Shown piece after piece: positions 47,505-58,608 of a DNA stretch of 64,000 nt. Every line of letters begins with the position of its first letter. The stretch's first letter is position 1. This DNA comes from Deltaproteobacteria bacterium (GTDB taxonomy: Bacteria; Myxococcota_A; UBA796; SXON01): NCBI GenBank assembly GCA_947490345.1, contig CANLGL010000012.1:44208-108207 (forward strand). The letters are read 5' to 3'. The notes under the pieces were generated by a model that made no database searches, was not told the DNA's origin, and saw only the letters and a list, made by a program, of their open reading frames with translations. The position numbers and the translations under genes were made by a program.

Positions 47505-47535
47505 GCCCTTTTCGCGTTAGCAACGCGAAAAGGGC
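47505..47535. repeat. Perfect 14-bp hairpin
   Basis: GCCCTTTTCGCGTT (47505-47518), loop AGC, then the exact complement AACGCGAAAAGGGC (47522-47535). It lies between two convergent genes. The internal T4 and A4 tracts could act as weak transcription terminators in either direction, but no terminal T-tract follows the stem. Confidence 0.7.
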
Positions 47536-47576
47536 CGCAGGCCGGACGCTTGCGTACGCCCGGAGGGAACGCCGCG

Positions 47577-47695
47577 GTAGGGGGGAACCGCGAAGCGGTG
47601 CCCCCCCTCTCAAGAACGAGCGCGGGGAACCGCGAAGCGGTGCCCCCCTCTCAAGAACGAGCGCGGGGAACCGCGAAGCGGTGCCCCCCCTCAAA
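47577..47695. repeat. Three tandem REP-like palindromic units
   Basis: Each copy contains GGGGAACCGCGAAGCGGTG followed by CCCC, which folds as GGGG-a-ACCGC-GAA-GCGGT-g-CCCC. The first copy is headed by GTAG (47577-47580), the tetranucleotide typical of REP elements. Copies begin at 47582, 47624 and 47665 (spacing 42 and 41 bp), linked by TCTCAAGAACGAGCGC. The last copy ends right at the discoidin-like gene's stop codon. A related GTAG-GGGGG-ACCGC half-site is at 48658. Confidence 0.72.
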
Positions 47696-47697
47696 AA

Positions 47698-48588
47698 CTA
47701 CAACGGCTCGAAGTGCGTCGCCTTGAACTTCAGCTCTTGGAAGTTGATGTCGGCCCCGTAACTGTCCACCAGGGTGATCACCGCGTTGTCGATGGTGCTG
47801 CCGACGTACCCGTTGAACGGGGCGAGGGTGATCCACTGCATGTCAGGCTTGTCGGCCAGGGTGAAGGTCTGTTCGGGGCCAGCGTCGCCGACCTTGACCT
47901 TGACGGTCTTGGCGCGAGCCTTGCCCTTGTCGCCCTGGAAGCCGATGGAGCTGACGGCCCAGCCCTTCGGATTTAGCTGAAACTCAGTGCCTGCGGGGAC
48001 GGTCAAGAGCGTCTTGACGTTGCCGTCGGTGACCGCGGTCGCGTCGATGCCGAGCACTTCCGGAGTGGCATCGATCTCGGCGAGGTAGACCGCCACCTCG
48101 GAGACACGCAGGTTGGGGAAGTCCTCACCAGGGTAGATGTCCACCACCGAGAGCTTGACCTTCCCGCCGAAGAAACTGTCGTCGCCGACCTTCACCTTGG
48201 TCTTCAGCGGTAGGATCTGCAGGCCCCGCGAGTCGGCGACGTCGATGGTCTCGGACCCGACCTGTTTCTCGGCCTGGTCGTTGTCGAGCGTGTACACGTC
48301 CACCCGCAACTGCTTGACGCGGGGGTAGTCCTTGAACGAGTCCTCGTCCTTGTCCCAGCCGCACACGATGCCGACCTTTTCGACGCTGCCCTTGGGGATC
48401 TCCAAGGAAATCCACTCGCCACGGTTCACCGACTCGCCAGGAAGGGACCAGGCCGTGTCGGGCTTGCCGTCGATGGCCGAGCCGGCGTTCCAGGTGTTGG
48501 CGCCCTTCTTGTTCTCTGCCTGAAAACTCGACGCCTTGGCGCCTGCAAAAGCCGAATTCACCGAGAGCAGAGCAACTAGAACAACCAT
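47698..48588 (-). CDS. Secreted discoidin (F5/8 type C)-like domain protein
   Basis: 296-residue exported protein. MVVLVALLSVNSAFAG is a signal peptide with cleavage after AFA. The mature start (ASSFQAENKKGANTWNAGSAIDGKPDTAWSLPG) is the classic opening of discoidin/F5-8C carbohydrate-binding modules, followed by GEWISLEIP and YPRVKQLRVDVYTLDND. A second, similar beta-rich half begins about residue 170. A role in binding sugars or surfaces is likely. The start has GAGG 7 bp upstream. REP-like repeats abut its 3' end. Confidence 0.78.
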   Translation of the reverse strand: MVVLVALLSVNSAFAGAKASSFQAENKKGANTWNAGSAIDGKPDTAWSLPGESVNRGEWISLEIPKGSVEKVGIVCGWDKDEDSFKDYPRVKQLRVDVYTLDNDQAEKQVGSETIDVADSRGLQILPLKTKVKVGDDSFFGGKVKLSVVDIYPGEDFPNLRVSEVAVYLAEIDATPEVLGIDATAVTDGNVKTLLTVPAGTEFQLNPKGWAVSSIGFQGDKGKARAKTVKVKVGDAGPEQTFTLADKPDMQWITLAPFNGYVGSTIDNAVITLVDSYGADINFQELKFKATHFEPL

Positions 48589-48620
48589 CGTCGACCTCGA
48601 AGTGCGGGGAGCGTATCATT

Positions 48621-48733
48621 GCCTAGACCCCGCGGGGCGCGCGCCTACTCCGTATCGGTAGGGGGGCACCGCTCTCCGCTCTCCGGATGAAGCGCGCCGG
48701 CGCCTAGCCCCGTGTGGCGCGCGCCTACTCCGT
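48621..48733. repeat. Direct duplication flanking a REP-like half-site
   Basis: The 33-bp sequence at 48621-48653 recurs with few changes at 48702-48733, both ending GGCGCGCGCCTACTCCGT. The second copy includes the last codons and stop of the Gly-linker lipoprotein gene; the first is non-coding. Between them is GTAGGGGGGCACCGC (48658-48672), matching the REP-like left arm at 47577. This looks like a small insertion with target or end duplication, but no transposase is present. Confidence 0.55.
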
Positions 48734-50092
48734 GACGGTGACCAGCGGCATCTCGATGTCAGTGTGTGACTCGGTGCCGGTGGGCAGATGCCCGGCGGGG
48801 TTGTTGCCGTAGCTGGCCACGGCCTCACCGACTTCGTTGATGACGCCATCGCCTTCCGAGTCCAGGTAGGCCCAGAGGTACACGATGGTGTTGGCCGGGG
48901 CGATGAGCGTGAAGCTCAGCGAGCTGCCGGTGACGTCCGCACCGGAGTACGTTTGATAGTCGTACGCGATGGCCGGAATGTCGGACACGCTGAGGTCATC
49001 CTCAGGGCGGTACTTCATCGCGGCGACGTGCACTTGCGCCCCGGCCGCCAGGGCATCGAAGCCGCCGTCGATCGTGACATCGCCGGCCAGGAGCACAAAG
49101 GGCACGGCCGAAGGATTGGAACCCAAGCCGTCGGGGATCATCAGCGTCGAGTCGGGCAGGTCCGCGGTGCCGATCGAGATCGGATTGAGCGAGGCGCCTG
49201 TGCCGTCGACGTAGCTTCCCCACTTGTCGGCGGGATCGATGAGTCCGTTGAAGTTGGAGTCCCACGCCCCCAGCAGCTCGGCGACGCCGTAATTCTTGGG
49301 GACCCACATCTCGTAGGCGCCTTCGGCTCCGTCGTCGGTCCGGGTCGGGGTGAATCCGTCGGCGTAGTAGGGGCCAGTGCCATCCGATCCGTACAAAAGC
49401 GCCATGCAACTGCCGCCGGCGTAGGACTCGGTGATCAGGCCGGCGCCGCTGATGAGAACATAGTCCTCCTTGTTCCACTCGCCGCCGCCGCCGCCGCCGC
49501 CGACCCCATTGCCGCCGCCGCCGCCACCGCCGGTGCCGAACTCATAGTAGGGCACGGGAATGTCAACATCGACGCCAGAGACTTCGGCCCCGGCCACGAC
49601 GTCGATCACGTCGGGCCAGATGCCCATCGGCTCGGTCGTCGCCAGGATGCCGTCTGCCCAGTAGTCGAGCACCGCAAAGATCCGCACGGAGCTGGCATCC
49701 GCCGGGTCTACTTGCAGCTCGTAGGTGTTGCCCTCCGGGTCCGGTGAGCGGACCACGTACTGGTCGAGGTAGGCCATGCTGAAGCTCTCCTCGTCCAGCT
49801 TGTAGGCCGCGACGAAGATGGCACCGAAGGGGAAGTCGTCGCCGTAGACGGGCTCCCATTCCTGCCAGACCAGCTCCCCAGCGGCGTCGTAGGTGTACAG
49901 CTCCACCTGGACGGTGCCCGTGATGGTGCCGTCGTCGGTGCTGTCGATGTCGCCCGAGTCGGCCGGGATTTCTTCGAGCCCGCTTGAGGTGTCTGGGTCG
50001 TTCTGCCCGCCCGGCTTGTCGCCAGGGTCTTCGGCCACACAGCCGACGAAAACGCCGAGGGAGACGATCGCGAGCACACTTCGAACGGGCAT
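48725..50092 (-). CDS. Lipoprotein with polyglycine linker
   Basis: 455-residue lipoprotein starting at the ATG at 50092 (MPVRSVLAIVSLGVFVGC, lipobox Cys at 18). An acidic Ser/Asp-rich linker leads to an N-terminal beta domain (TGTVQVELYTYDAAGELVW, FPFGAIFVAAYKLDEESFSM). A linker of glycine runs (GGGGGGGNGVGGGGGGGE) separates it from a C-terminal domain with APANTIVYLWAYLDSEGDGV and carboxypeptidase-regulatory-like strands. No enzyme motif is visible. The gene is divergent from the glycosyltransferase-phosphodiesterase fusion with a 51-bp gap. Confidence 0.75.
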   Translation of the reverse strand: MPVRSVLAIVSLGVFVGCVAEDPGDKPGGQNDPDTSSGLEEIPADSGDIDSTDDGTITGTVQVELYTYDAAGELVWQEWEPVYGDDFPFGAIFVAAYKLDEESFSMAYLDQYVVRSPDPEGNTYELQVDPADASSVRIFAVLDYWADGILATTEPMGIWPDVIDVVAGAEVSGVDVDIPVPYYEFGTGGGGGGGNGVGGGGGGGEWNKEDYVLISGAGLITESYAGGSCMALLYGSDGTGPYYADGFTPTRTDDGAEGAYEMWVPKNYGVAELLGAWDSNFNGLIDPADKWGSYVDGTGASLNPISIGTADLPDSTLMIPDGLGSNPSAVPFVLLAGDVTIDGGFDALAAGAQVHVAAMKYRPEDDLSVSDIPAIAYDYQTYSGADVTGSSLSFTLIAPANTIVYLWAYLDSEGDGVINEVGEAVASYGNNPAGHLPTGTESHTDIEMPLVTVTE

Positions 50093-50143
50093 GGCAGTTC
50101 CTAGAGGACCACCAGCGTACCACACGATAGGCCGCTTGGCCCA

Positions 50144-52841
50144 ATGAACCGATCCGTACCGACCGACGTTCGCCTCTTGTTGCTCATCTTGGTGGTCATG
50201 CTGCCGGCGAGGATCTTTCAAACCGCAAACGTCCGCTCGATGAGCATCGACGGCGGGTATCTGACCGAGGTCGCGCGGCACGTGCGCGACGGGCATGGTC
50301 TGGTGACCAACATGTCGGTCTACAACTTCGGCTACGAGAGCTTTCCGCACCCCACGGCCGTGTACCCACTCTGGCCGCTTTTGCTGGGCTACAGCGCTCG
50401 GGTCGCGGACCTTGAGACGCTCGCACACTGGCTGCCGTTCTGGCTGTCCACGGGTGCGGTCGTCGCCGCCTTCCTGTTCGGGAAGCGTCTGAGTCCTGCC
50501 CCGATTTTCCCGAGTGTGAGCACCGGGATTCATGGCGGACACGTCACGGCAATCCTCCTGGCGTTCAACCCCCAGTTCATCCACTACACCTCGATTCCGT
50601 ACACTGAAGGGTTGAGTTGGCTCCTGCTCTTCGTCTATGCCTGGCGGTTGATCGGCACGCGCGACGAAACGTCGAGCAGCTGGGCGGTTGAGCAGGCAGT
50701 GTGGCTATCGCTGTTGTTTTTTGCCCGTGCCCAGTTCCTTGTGGTCCCGATGGCCCTGGCGGTGGCTGTCGGCGCGCGGCTGGTGGTTGGGCCCGATCGG
50801 TTCGGTTGGGCGCGCCTCGGCCTGATCAGCCTCGGGCTCTTTGGCGGCGCGCTGTTCTTGTGGTGGTTGTACCTGCGGACCTTCGTCGTGGACCCGGGGC
50901 TCACCCAACTCCTGCGCTTCGATCAGTCCCCCGCCAACCACCTCCTCACCGAGTTCGACGTGATCGTGCCCACCGACTCCGTGATGTCGGCGCTCACGGA
51001 CCGCCTGTCCGGAGTGGGGCTGTCCTACCACATCGCTTCGCCTCGCTCGTGGATTCCGAGCTTCGGCGCCGCTGCGTTGGCGCTTCCATTTGCCGCTGTC
51101 TTCTCGCTGGCAGCGTGGTTTCGTGGGAAAAGAAACGGATTGTCGCGACGTGTCGCCGCACTGCGCGCTTCGGGAGGAGTGAGTCGATTCACTCTGGTGA
51201 TGATCGCGGTCGGGAGTGCGCTTTCCGTGTACGCCACGCACAAGCACTTCGCCGGCGACTGGTACTTCAGCAAGCGACAGGGAATGATCGCACTTTGGAG
51301 CTTTCTCCTTCCCATGTTGTGGCTGTTGCGCCAGGAAGGCTACGCGCGGGCGGTGGGGACCATCTTGCTGTCGGCCACGCTCACCGGCGGCGTCCTCAAG
51401 CTTGCGCGCGAGGGGGTTGCGGCGGACAAAGAGGCCTCTGCCACCGATAAGTTTGGCGATCTCGTGGGTTGGCTGAACCAGCACGGGGATGCCACGACTC
51501 CCGTGCCGATCGCCATGAACGAAGGGACGATGCGGAAGCTCGCCTGGCGCACGCAGGGAATCGGTTACCACGCAATCATCAGCGATACCCCAGCCGAAGA
51601 CCTGGAGGTCATGGTCGAGAAGCTTGGGGTTCGCTACCTCATCCTTCCCTCGACCCGCCGCGGCTACTCGGTGTGGCAGGGGGGCGCGATCGAGGCGAAT
51701 TTCGAGCTGTTGCCAGAGCGCCCCAGCGGGTACTACGTCCTCAAGGCGCGGCAGGCACCGGCACCGGCCCCGGCCCCGAGGCCCCGGGTCCTCCTGGTGG
51801 GTGTTGACGGGCTGAGTTGGACCGTGATGGGGCCGATGATCGCGGAGGGCCGCCTTCCGAACTTCGGGCGCCTGATGCAGCAAGGCGCCTCCCTGACCAC
51901 GATGGACGGTCTGGGCGACAAGGGCGCAGCGACCGAATGGACGACCATTGCGACCGGGCGCACACCTGAGGACCACGGCGGGGAGGACGAGGCGGAGTTC
52001 GTGAATGCGGGGGGCGAGGCGGCATCGGTGCCCACTCCCCGCTCGGTGCCGGCCTTGTGGGATATCGCGCGGGCGGCGGGGCGCACGGTCGACGTGGTCA
52101 ACTGGCCCGTCCGCGGCGCGACGGTGGCGCCGGCTCCATCCACGACACTGCCATCCGCGACGGCGGCGGCCGCGGCCTCTCCAACTCTGGCGACGCAGCC
52201 GGCGCCCGCGGCGACTCCCGCACTCGAACCAGTTCCCGCGCCGGTCGCGGACCCGGCGCGCGCGCCCGAGGACACGCCCCAGGCGTGGTTCGACCGCGCG
52301 CAAGCCGCCGACGCAGGCCACGTCGCCGCTGCCGTGGCCGCGCTCCGGTCGGCGCCCAAGGACCTGACGCTGGTCTACCTCCACGGCCCCGACCCGATCC
52401 AGCACCTCGCCTGGAGTGGGGTTGAGCCGTTCCGGTACGCATCCCCGCCGACGTTACCGAAGGCTGACGCGGCGCTGGTCCAAGCCAGCTACCGGTACCT
52501 GGACGCCTCGCTCGCCCAACTCTTGGATGCCGCCGGGCCTGACGTCACGGTCATCGTCGTCTCGGCGCACGGGGCAGAGCCTTGCACCGGGAAGAAAATC
52601 ACGCATCCCGGCTGCCACAGCCGCACGGCCAAGGGGATGGTCTTCTTCGGGGGGCAAGGCGCGCTGCCCGGGGAAAAGCTGGCGCCGATGCAGCCGACCG
52701 ACATCTTCCCGACGGTGGCGTGGTTGCAGCAGCTCCCCATCGCAGAGGAATTGCCGGGCCGCATCCGCAGCGAGGGCTTCCGCTGGGAGTACGCCGCGCG
52801 TTTCGGCCGCACCGAGGTCGCAACCTACGGCCCGTGGCCGC

Positions 52842-52861
<20 letters not shown>
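50144..52861 (+). CDS. GT-C membrane domain fused to alkaline-phosphatase-superfamily phosphodiesterase
   Basis: 905-residue two-part protein. Residues 1 to about 430 are a polytopic GT-C-like region (LLLLILVVMLPARIFQTANV, SIDGGYLTEVARHVRDGHG, SIPYTEGLSWLLLFVYAWRL), followed by a soluble periplasmic part. From about 547, RVLLVGVDGLSW, GRLPNFGRLMQQGA and EWTTIATGRTPEDHG are the opening of type I phosphodiesterase/nucleotide pyrophosphatase domains, with the first metal Asp in VGVDG and the nucleophile Thr region in ATGRTPED. YLHGPDPIQHLAW and VVSAHGAEP hold later metal His and Asp. An Ala/Pro-rich insert (about 661-716) interrupts the domain. It may modify and trim surface glycans. Confidence 0.78.
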
Positions 52862-54517
<1,656 letters not shown>

Positions 54518-54521
<4 letters not shown>

Positions 54522-56059
54522 GCCGACCGCCGCCGCCGCGCGGCGAGGAGGCCCGCGGCGACCAGGAGTCCGCCCGCCGCGCCGTCCACGGCGCCACACA
54601 GGCCACCCCCTCGGGCGCGGGCCGTGGCCGCCGCCTGTGAGCAGGCCTCGAGGTTGTCGATGAACCCGTCGCAGTCGTTGTCCACCTGGTCGAAGCACGC
54701 CTCCGTGGCGCCGGGGTGAACTTGCGCGCTGAGGACGACCTGCGCGGCTGGGTACAGCTCGGGGTCGAGGTCCATGCAGTCGCCGGCTTCACCCGTGAAC
54801 CCATCGCCATCGCTGTCGGGGAGGTCCACCACCCCGTCGCAATCGTCGTCGAGGCCGTTCTGGTTGTCCTCGGGGGCGCCGGGGTGCACCGAGGCGTCGC
54901 TGTCGTTGCAGTCGACCCCGTCGCAACCGCGGCCGGCGACGGACGTGGCCTTGTACCCGTCCGCGTCCACGTCGCATTCGTCGAAGCCGTCGCAGTCCTG
55001 ATCGTCGCCGTCGTAGGGAAGGTCGGTGGCGTCGGGATTGAAGGCGGCGCACTGGTCGATGACCTCCTGCGTGGCACCCTCCGAGGCCTCCTTGCAGTCG
55101 TAGCAGAGGCTGTCGTCACCGTCGATGTCGCCGTCGCCATCGGTGTCACAGGCCACCTTGCATTCGGTCCAGCCGTCGCGATCGTAGTCCACGTCGTCGT
55201 CACAGCCGTCGCAATCGTTGTCCTCCCCGTCGAGGGTCTCGACCGCGCCCGGATAGGTGCCGAGGTCGTCGTCGTCGCAATCGCCATCGACCTCGGTCCA
55301 GCCGTCACCGTCGTCGTCGGTGATGCCGTCGTCGCGGACCCCGTCGCAGTCGGCGTCGTCATTGGGGGATCCGTTCGGCGGCTCGATGCCATCGACCGCG
55401 TCCGGGTTGATCTCGGCGTGCTCGTCGTCGCAGTCGCCTTGGAATTCGGCGTAGCCGTCGCCGTCGTTGTCGACGTTGTACTCGTCGCCGCACTGTTCGT
55501 TTTCTTCGCCGGGGGTGCCCTTGATCGAGCCGGAGACAATGGTGGTGGACGCGCACCAGTTGAGCGACAGGTCATTGGCCCATTCGTTGGCGCTGGCGTT
55601 GGGCTGGCTCTGGTGGCCGGAGTTTGCAGAGGCCTGCCAGCCCCAGGTCGAGTCCCAATCGACCTCGTCCAGGAGGATGCCGTCGTACAACGCCGTCAGG
55701 TGGTCGTCCGCCAAGGTCATGTTGAAGGAGTGCGTGGTCACTTCGGCCCAGGAGTAGTCGACGGGCACGCCACCGTTGAGGGCGGTGTTGGAGCTGGCGC
55801 CGAAGACGAAGTATTCGCCGGCTTCCAGCGTGATCGGCGGCGACGAGGGCACCGTGAGCGTGGAGTCGTCAGACGTGATCACGAGCCCGTTGAGATCGAG
55901 CAGATGGCCCGAGTTGTTGTAGATCTCGAACCAGTCCCCGTAGTAGTCGGGCACCGAGATCGGCTCGGCGAGCACTTCGGTGATGGTGATTTCTCCCAGA
56001 GCAGCGGGAGGGACGGCCAGCGCCGGGGAGGCGAAAAACGCGAGGGCGAGAGGCGTCAT
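54518..56059 (-). CDS. Lamin-tail and MopE-repeat protein with MYXO-CTERM-like tail
   Basis: 513-residue exported protein. Signal peptide MTPLALAFFASPALAVPP; then a lamin-tail-like domain (GEITITEVLAEPISVPDYYGDWFEIYNNSGHLLDLNGLVI, residues about 20-165). Many MopE motifs follow (DDDGDGWTEVDGDCDDDDLGTYPGAVETLDGEDNDCDG and so on, to about 475). The C-terminus is GGGLCGAVDGAAGGLLVAAGL and LAARRRRSA: a Cys in a Gly-rich patch, a hydrophobic segment and an Arg cluster, the layout of MYXO-CTERM sorting signals. It is coupled to the OmpA gene by ATGA, so both may act together at the envelope. Confidence 0.88.
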
Positions 56060-56099
56060 CGGGAGATCCACCGAGGGAAGGTCATGATAACGCGAAGGC

Positions 56100-57674
56100 T
56101 CACCGCAAGGCGAGGTCCAGGCCTTTGACGTCGCTCCCACTCACGACGACGGTGTCGGCGTAGCGGGTCACCACGTCGTCGGGAGTAAAGCCGTCACCGG
56201 TAGCGTCCTGGTACGCGTCGATCTCGATCGCGCCCAGCTTGGCCGGGACGCGAAGCTCCCATGTCGTCGACGTCGTCTCGGCCTTGTACAGGTGTTTACG
56301 AGCCGAGCCGCCGGCGGCGCCGGCTTGGAAGATGTCGATGACGACCTTCTGCTTACCGGTGGCTTTGACGGCGCCGCTGAGCATGATCGAAGGGCCGGCG
56401 GGGAGCGCGGGGGCCGCGTCGGAGGGGGGAGGCGCGGGCGTGCTCGGCGCTCCCGGTTGGCGCCGCGCGCCTACGACCAACGTCAGCGTCGCGCGGGTCT
56501 GAACCTCCGCGGCCGCGACCGTCAGGGCAGCGAAGGGTTCGTCGTTGTCGGGGCCGTCGTGGTCGAGGTCCTGGAAGGCCTCGATGCTGAATGAACTCAC
56601 GCTCGTGGGCACCGGGAAGGTGACGGGGCCTGAGCCCATGAGTCGCACCTGTCCGACACGTTTCTGCCCGCCCGGCGCCGTGGGGTCAGCCTGGTTCACG
56701 TCGATCTGGATCTCCCCGGCGGTGGCCACGACGACGTCGGCAGAGAAGGTGACCGTCGGTCCCGACACATCGGCCCATGGCGCCTGCGGGCCACCCCCCG
56801 GACCGACCGGCCCCGCGCCCTCACCGGCGCCGCCGCTGCCGGCCTGGCCCCGGCTCCCGACCACGAGCTGAAGCGTCACGGGAGCGGAGCCGATATTCGC
56901 TACAATCGTCGTGACCTCAGCATATGGGTCATCGCCAAGCGGGCCGTCGCCACCGCGATCCTGGAACGCCTCGATGCGAAATTTCTCCAGCGACTTAGGC
57001 ACCTCTACGGAGAACGCCCCCACGCCCGGAAGTCGAAGCTGGCCGACCCGTTTCTGTCCGCCGGGCGCCGCGGGATCGATCTCCGCGAAGTCCACCTGGA
57101 TCTCGCCCTCCTCCGCGCTGAGGATCACCCCCTGGAAGGTGACCGTGTCGCCCTCGTAGCCCAACCAGGGCTCGGCCATGCCGCCACCGCCGCCGCCTTC
57201 CGGACCGCCGCCCGTGGGGACGGGACGGGCGCCGACCACGAGCACCACCGCAATGGGCCCCTCCGGGAGCGGGCTCATGTCGATCTTCAGCGTGGCGTAG
57301 GGGTCGTCGTCGCTGGGCCCGTCCTGGGTGACGTCCTGGAAGACCTCGATGTTGAACGCCTTCACCGACGTTGGCACCGACAGCATCAGCGGGGACTCGG
57401 CACCCTCCACACGACCGACCCGCTTCTGGCCGCCGGGCGCGGCCGCGTCGTCCACGACCACGTCGAGCTGCACCGTCCCGGGCTCATGCCCGCTGATCGC
57501 GAAGCTGAGCTCGACCCTGTCCCCGATCTCGGCGGCCCACGGCAGCCCGAGCTGGCCCGAGCCGGCGCCGGGATTGTCGGCATCGCTCCCGCCTTCGTAG
57601 AAGCGAGGATCCAGCGGGACCGCCCGATCGGTCACCCGCTCGATACACGCGAGGCTCAGGAAGAGCGGAAGCAC
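56100..57674 (-). CDS. Lipoprotein with four repeated beta domains
   Basis: 524-residue lipoprotein; MLPLFLSLAC gives a lipobox Cys at residue 10 after a GTG start that overlaps the epimerase gene by 19 bp. The mature part repeats a domain of about 120 residues four times, with recurring APGGQKRVGxVRL, xVPTSVxxFxIEAFQDxxxDGPxxDDPYA and TLxLVVGAR, separated by Gly/Pro-rich linkers. The fourth copy is more diverged. The same domain appears once in the lipoprotein ending at 61842. The aspartate-rich FQDxDxDG loop may bind calcium. Function unknown; it is the last gene after a sugar operon. Confidence 0.8.
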   Translation of the reverse strand: MLPLFLSLACIERVTDRAVPLDPRFYEGGSDADNPGAGSGQLGLPWAAEIGDRVELSFAISGHEPGTVQLDVVVDDAAAPGGQKRVGRVEGAESPLMLSVPTSVKAFNIEVFQDVTQDGPSDDDPYATLKIDMSPLPEGPIAVVLVVGARPVPTGGGPEGGGGGGMAEPWLGYEGDTVTFQGVILSAEEGEIQVDFAEIDPAAPGGQKRVGQLRLPGVGAFSVEVPKSLEKFRIEAFQDRGGDGPLGDDPYAEVTTIVANIGSAPVTLQLVVGSRGQAGSGGAGEGAGPVGPGGGPQAPWADVSGPTVTFSADVVVATAGEIQIDVNQADPTAPGGQKRVGQVRLMGSGPVTFPVPTSVSSFSIEAFQDLDHDGPDNDEPFAALTVAAAEVQTRATLTLVVGARRQPGAPSTPAPPPSDAAPALPAGPSIMLSGAVKATGKQKVVIDIFQAGAAGGSARKHLYKAETTSTTWELRVPAKLGAIEIDAYQDATGDGFTPDDVVTRYADTVVVSGSDVKGLDLALR

Positions 57675-58606
57675 GCGACCGTCTCCGCGAGGCCGTCGTC
57701 GAGGCTCGTGAGGGCGTAGGGGCCCAGACGGGTGCGCGCGCGCCGGTCATCAAGCTGTTTTCTGGGCATTCCGTCCGGCTTGCTCGTATCCCAGGTGATG
57801 CCGCCTCGGTAGCCGCAGGCCGCGGCGCTGGCCGCCGCGATCTCGGCGATCGTCCGCTCCACGCCGCTGCCGAGGTTGACCGGCTCCGGGCCGCCGCCCG
57901 CTTGGAGGGCCCGCACAATGAGGCCGGCAGCGTCTTTCACATAGAGCAGGTCGCGCGTAGCCCTTCCGCTGCCCCAGCAGGCGACGGTGGCGTCGCCGGC
58001 GCGGCGGGCAAGCTCGAAGCGGCGCACGAGGCCGCCGACCACGTGAGAGCGCTCCGGATCGAAAGACTCGCCCGGACCGTACAAGTTGGTGGGCACGACA
58101 AAGACGGTGTCGAAGCCGCACTCCTGCCCGAGCGCGATGCCGTGTCGCATCAGGATGCGCTTGGCGTGACCATAGGGACCGTTGGTCGGCTCGGGCTCGC
58201 CTTCGTAGATGAAGTCCTCCGCCATCGGCTGGGCCGCGTCGCGCGCGTACGCGCACGCCGAGGAGACGCCGAGCAGGCGCCGCACGCCAGACCGGCCCGC
58301 GGCGTCCAGGACGTTGGTGTTGGCGAGCAGGTTTCCCGACAGCGCGCTGGCGGGGTGCTCCTTCATCCAGCCGATCCCGCCGCCCACTGCCGCGGCGTGC
58401 ACCACGAGATCGGGCTTGATGCGGCCGAGGAGCGCAGCGACCGCCGCCCGGTCGCACAGATCGGCGTCGGCTCGGCCCACGGGAATCGCGACGGCGCCCG
58501 CCTCCAGTAGCGCGACGGCGACGTGCTTTCCGAGGAAGCCGTGCCCTCCGGTGATGAGCACCCGCGCCCCGGTCAGCGACAGCGTCTCGCTCCAGGCCGC
58601 GTGCAT
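57656..58606 (-). CDS. GDP-L-fucose/colitose synthase-like epimerase-reductase
   Basis: 316-residue extended short-chain dehydrogenase that binds NADP. The Rossmann motif is ITGGHGFLGKHVA; the catalytic Ser-Tyr-Lys includes SSACAYAR and YGHAKRILM. FVVPTNLYGPGESFDPERSHVVGGLVRRFE and WGSGRATRDLLYVKDAAG are the substrate signatures of GDP-fucose synthase (Fcl/WcaG) and of GDP-colitose synthase (ColC), which do the same epimerase-reductase chemistry. The lysine-less DegT enzyme upstream makes a deoxygenated product conceivable. Third gene of the operon, two bases after the epimerase. Confidence 0.88.
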   Translation of the reverse strand: MHAAWSETLSLTGARVLITGGHGFLGKHVAVALLEAGAVAIPVGRADADLCDRAAVAALLGRIKPDLVVHAAAVGGGIGWMKEHPASALSGNLLANTNVLDAAGRSGVRRLLGVSSACAYARDAAQPMAEDFIYEGEPEPTNGPYGHAKRILMRHGIALGQECGFDTVFVVPTNLYGPGESFDPERSHVVGGLVRRFELARRAGDATVACWGSGRATRDLLYVKDAAGLIVRALQAGGGPEPVNLGSGVERTIAEIAAASAAACGYRGGITWDTSKPDGMPRKQLDDRRARTRLGPYALTSLDDGLAETVACFRSS

Positions 58607-58608
58607 CG

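Larger units (their letters stand above)
47227..47697. other. Non-coding gap with repeats and hairpins
   Basis: This 471-bp stretch between the glycosyltransferase stop and the discoidin-like gene stop has no supported gene; ORFs there are shadows of G+C-rich sequence. Features are a perfect 14-bp hairpin at 47505-47535, a GTAG-headed palindrome at 47577-47606, and three tandem copies of a unit of about 41 bp (47582, 47624 and 47665 starts). Transcripts from both flanking genes converge here, so the hairpins may serve as bidirectional 3' ends. Confidence 0.7.

Noticed and set aside
49440..49545. GCC-repeat microsatellite at 49480-49545
   Set aside because: It encodes glycine runs linking two lipoprotein domains and fits the reading frame, so it is treated as a protein linker.
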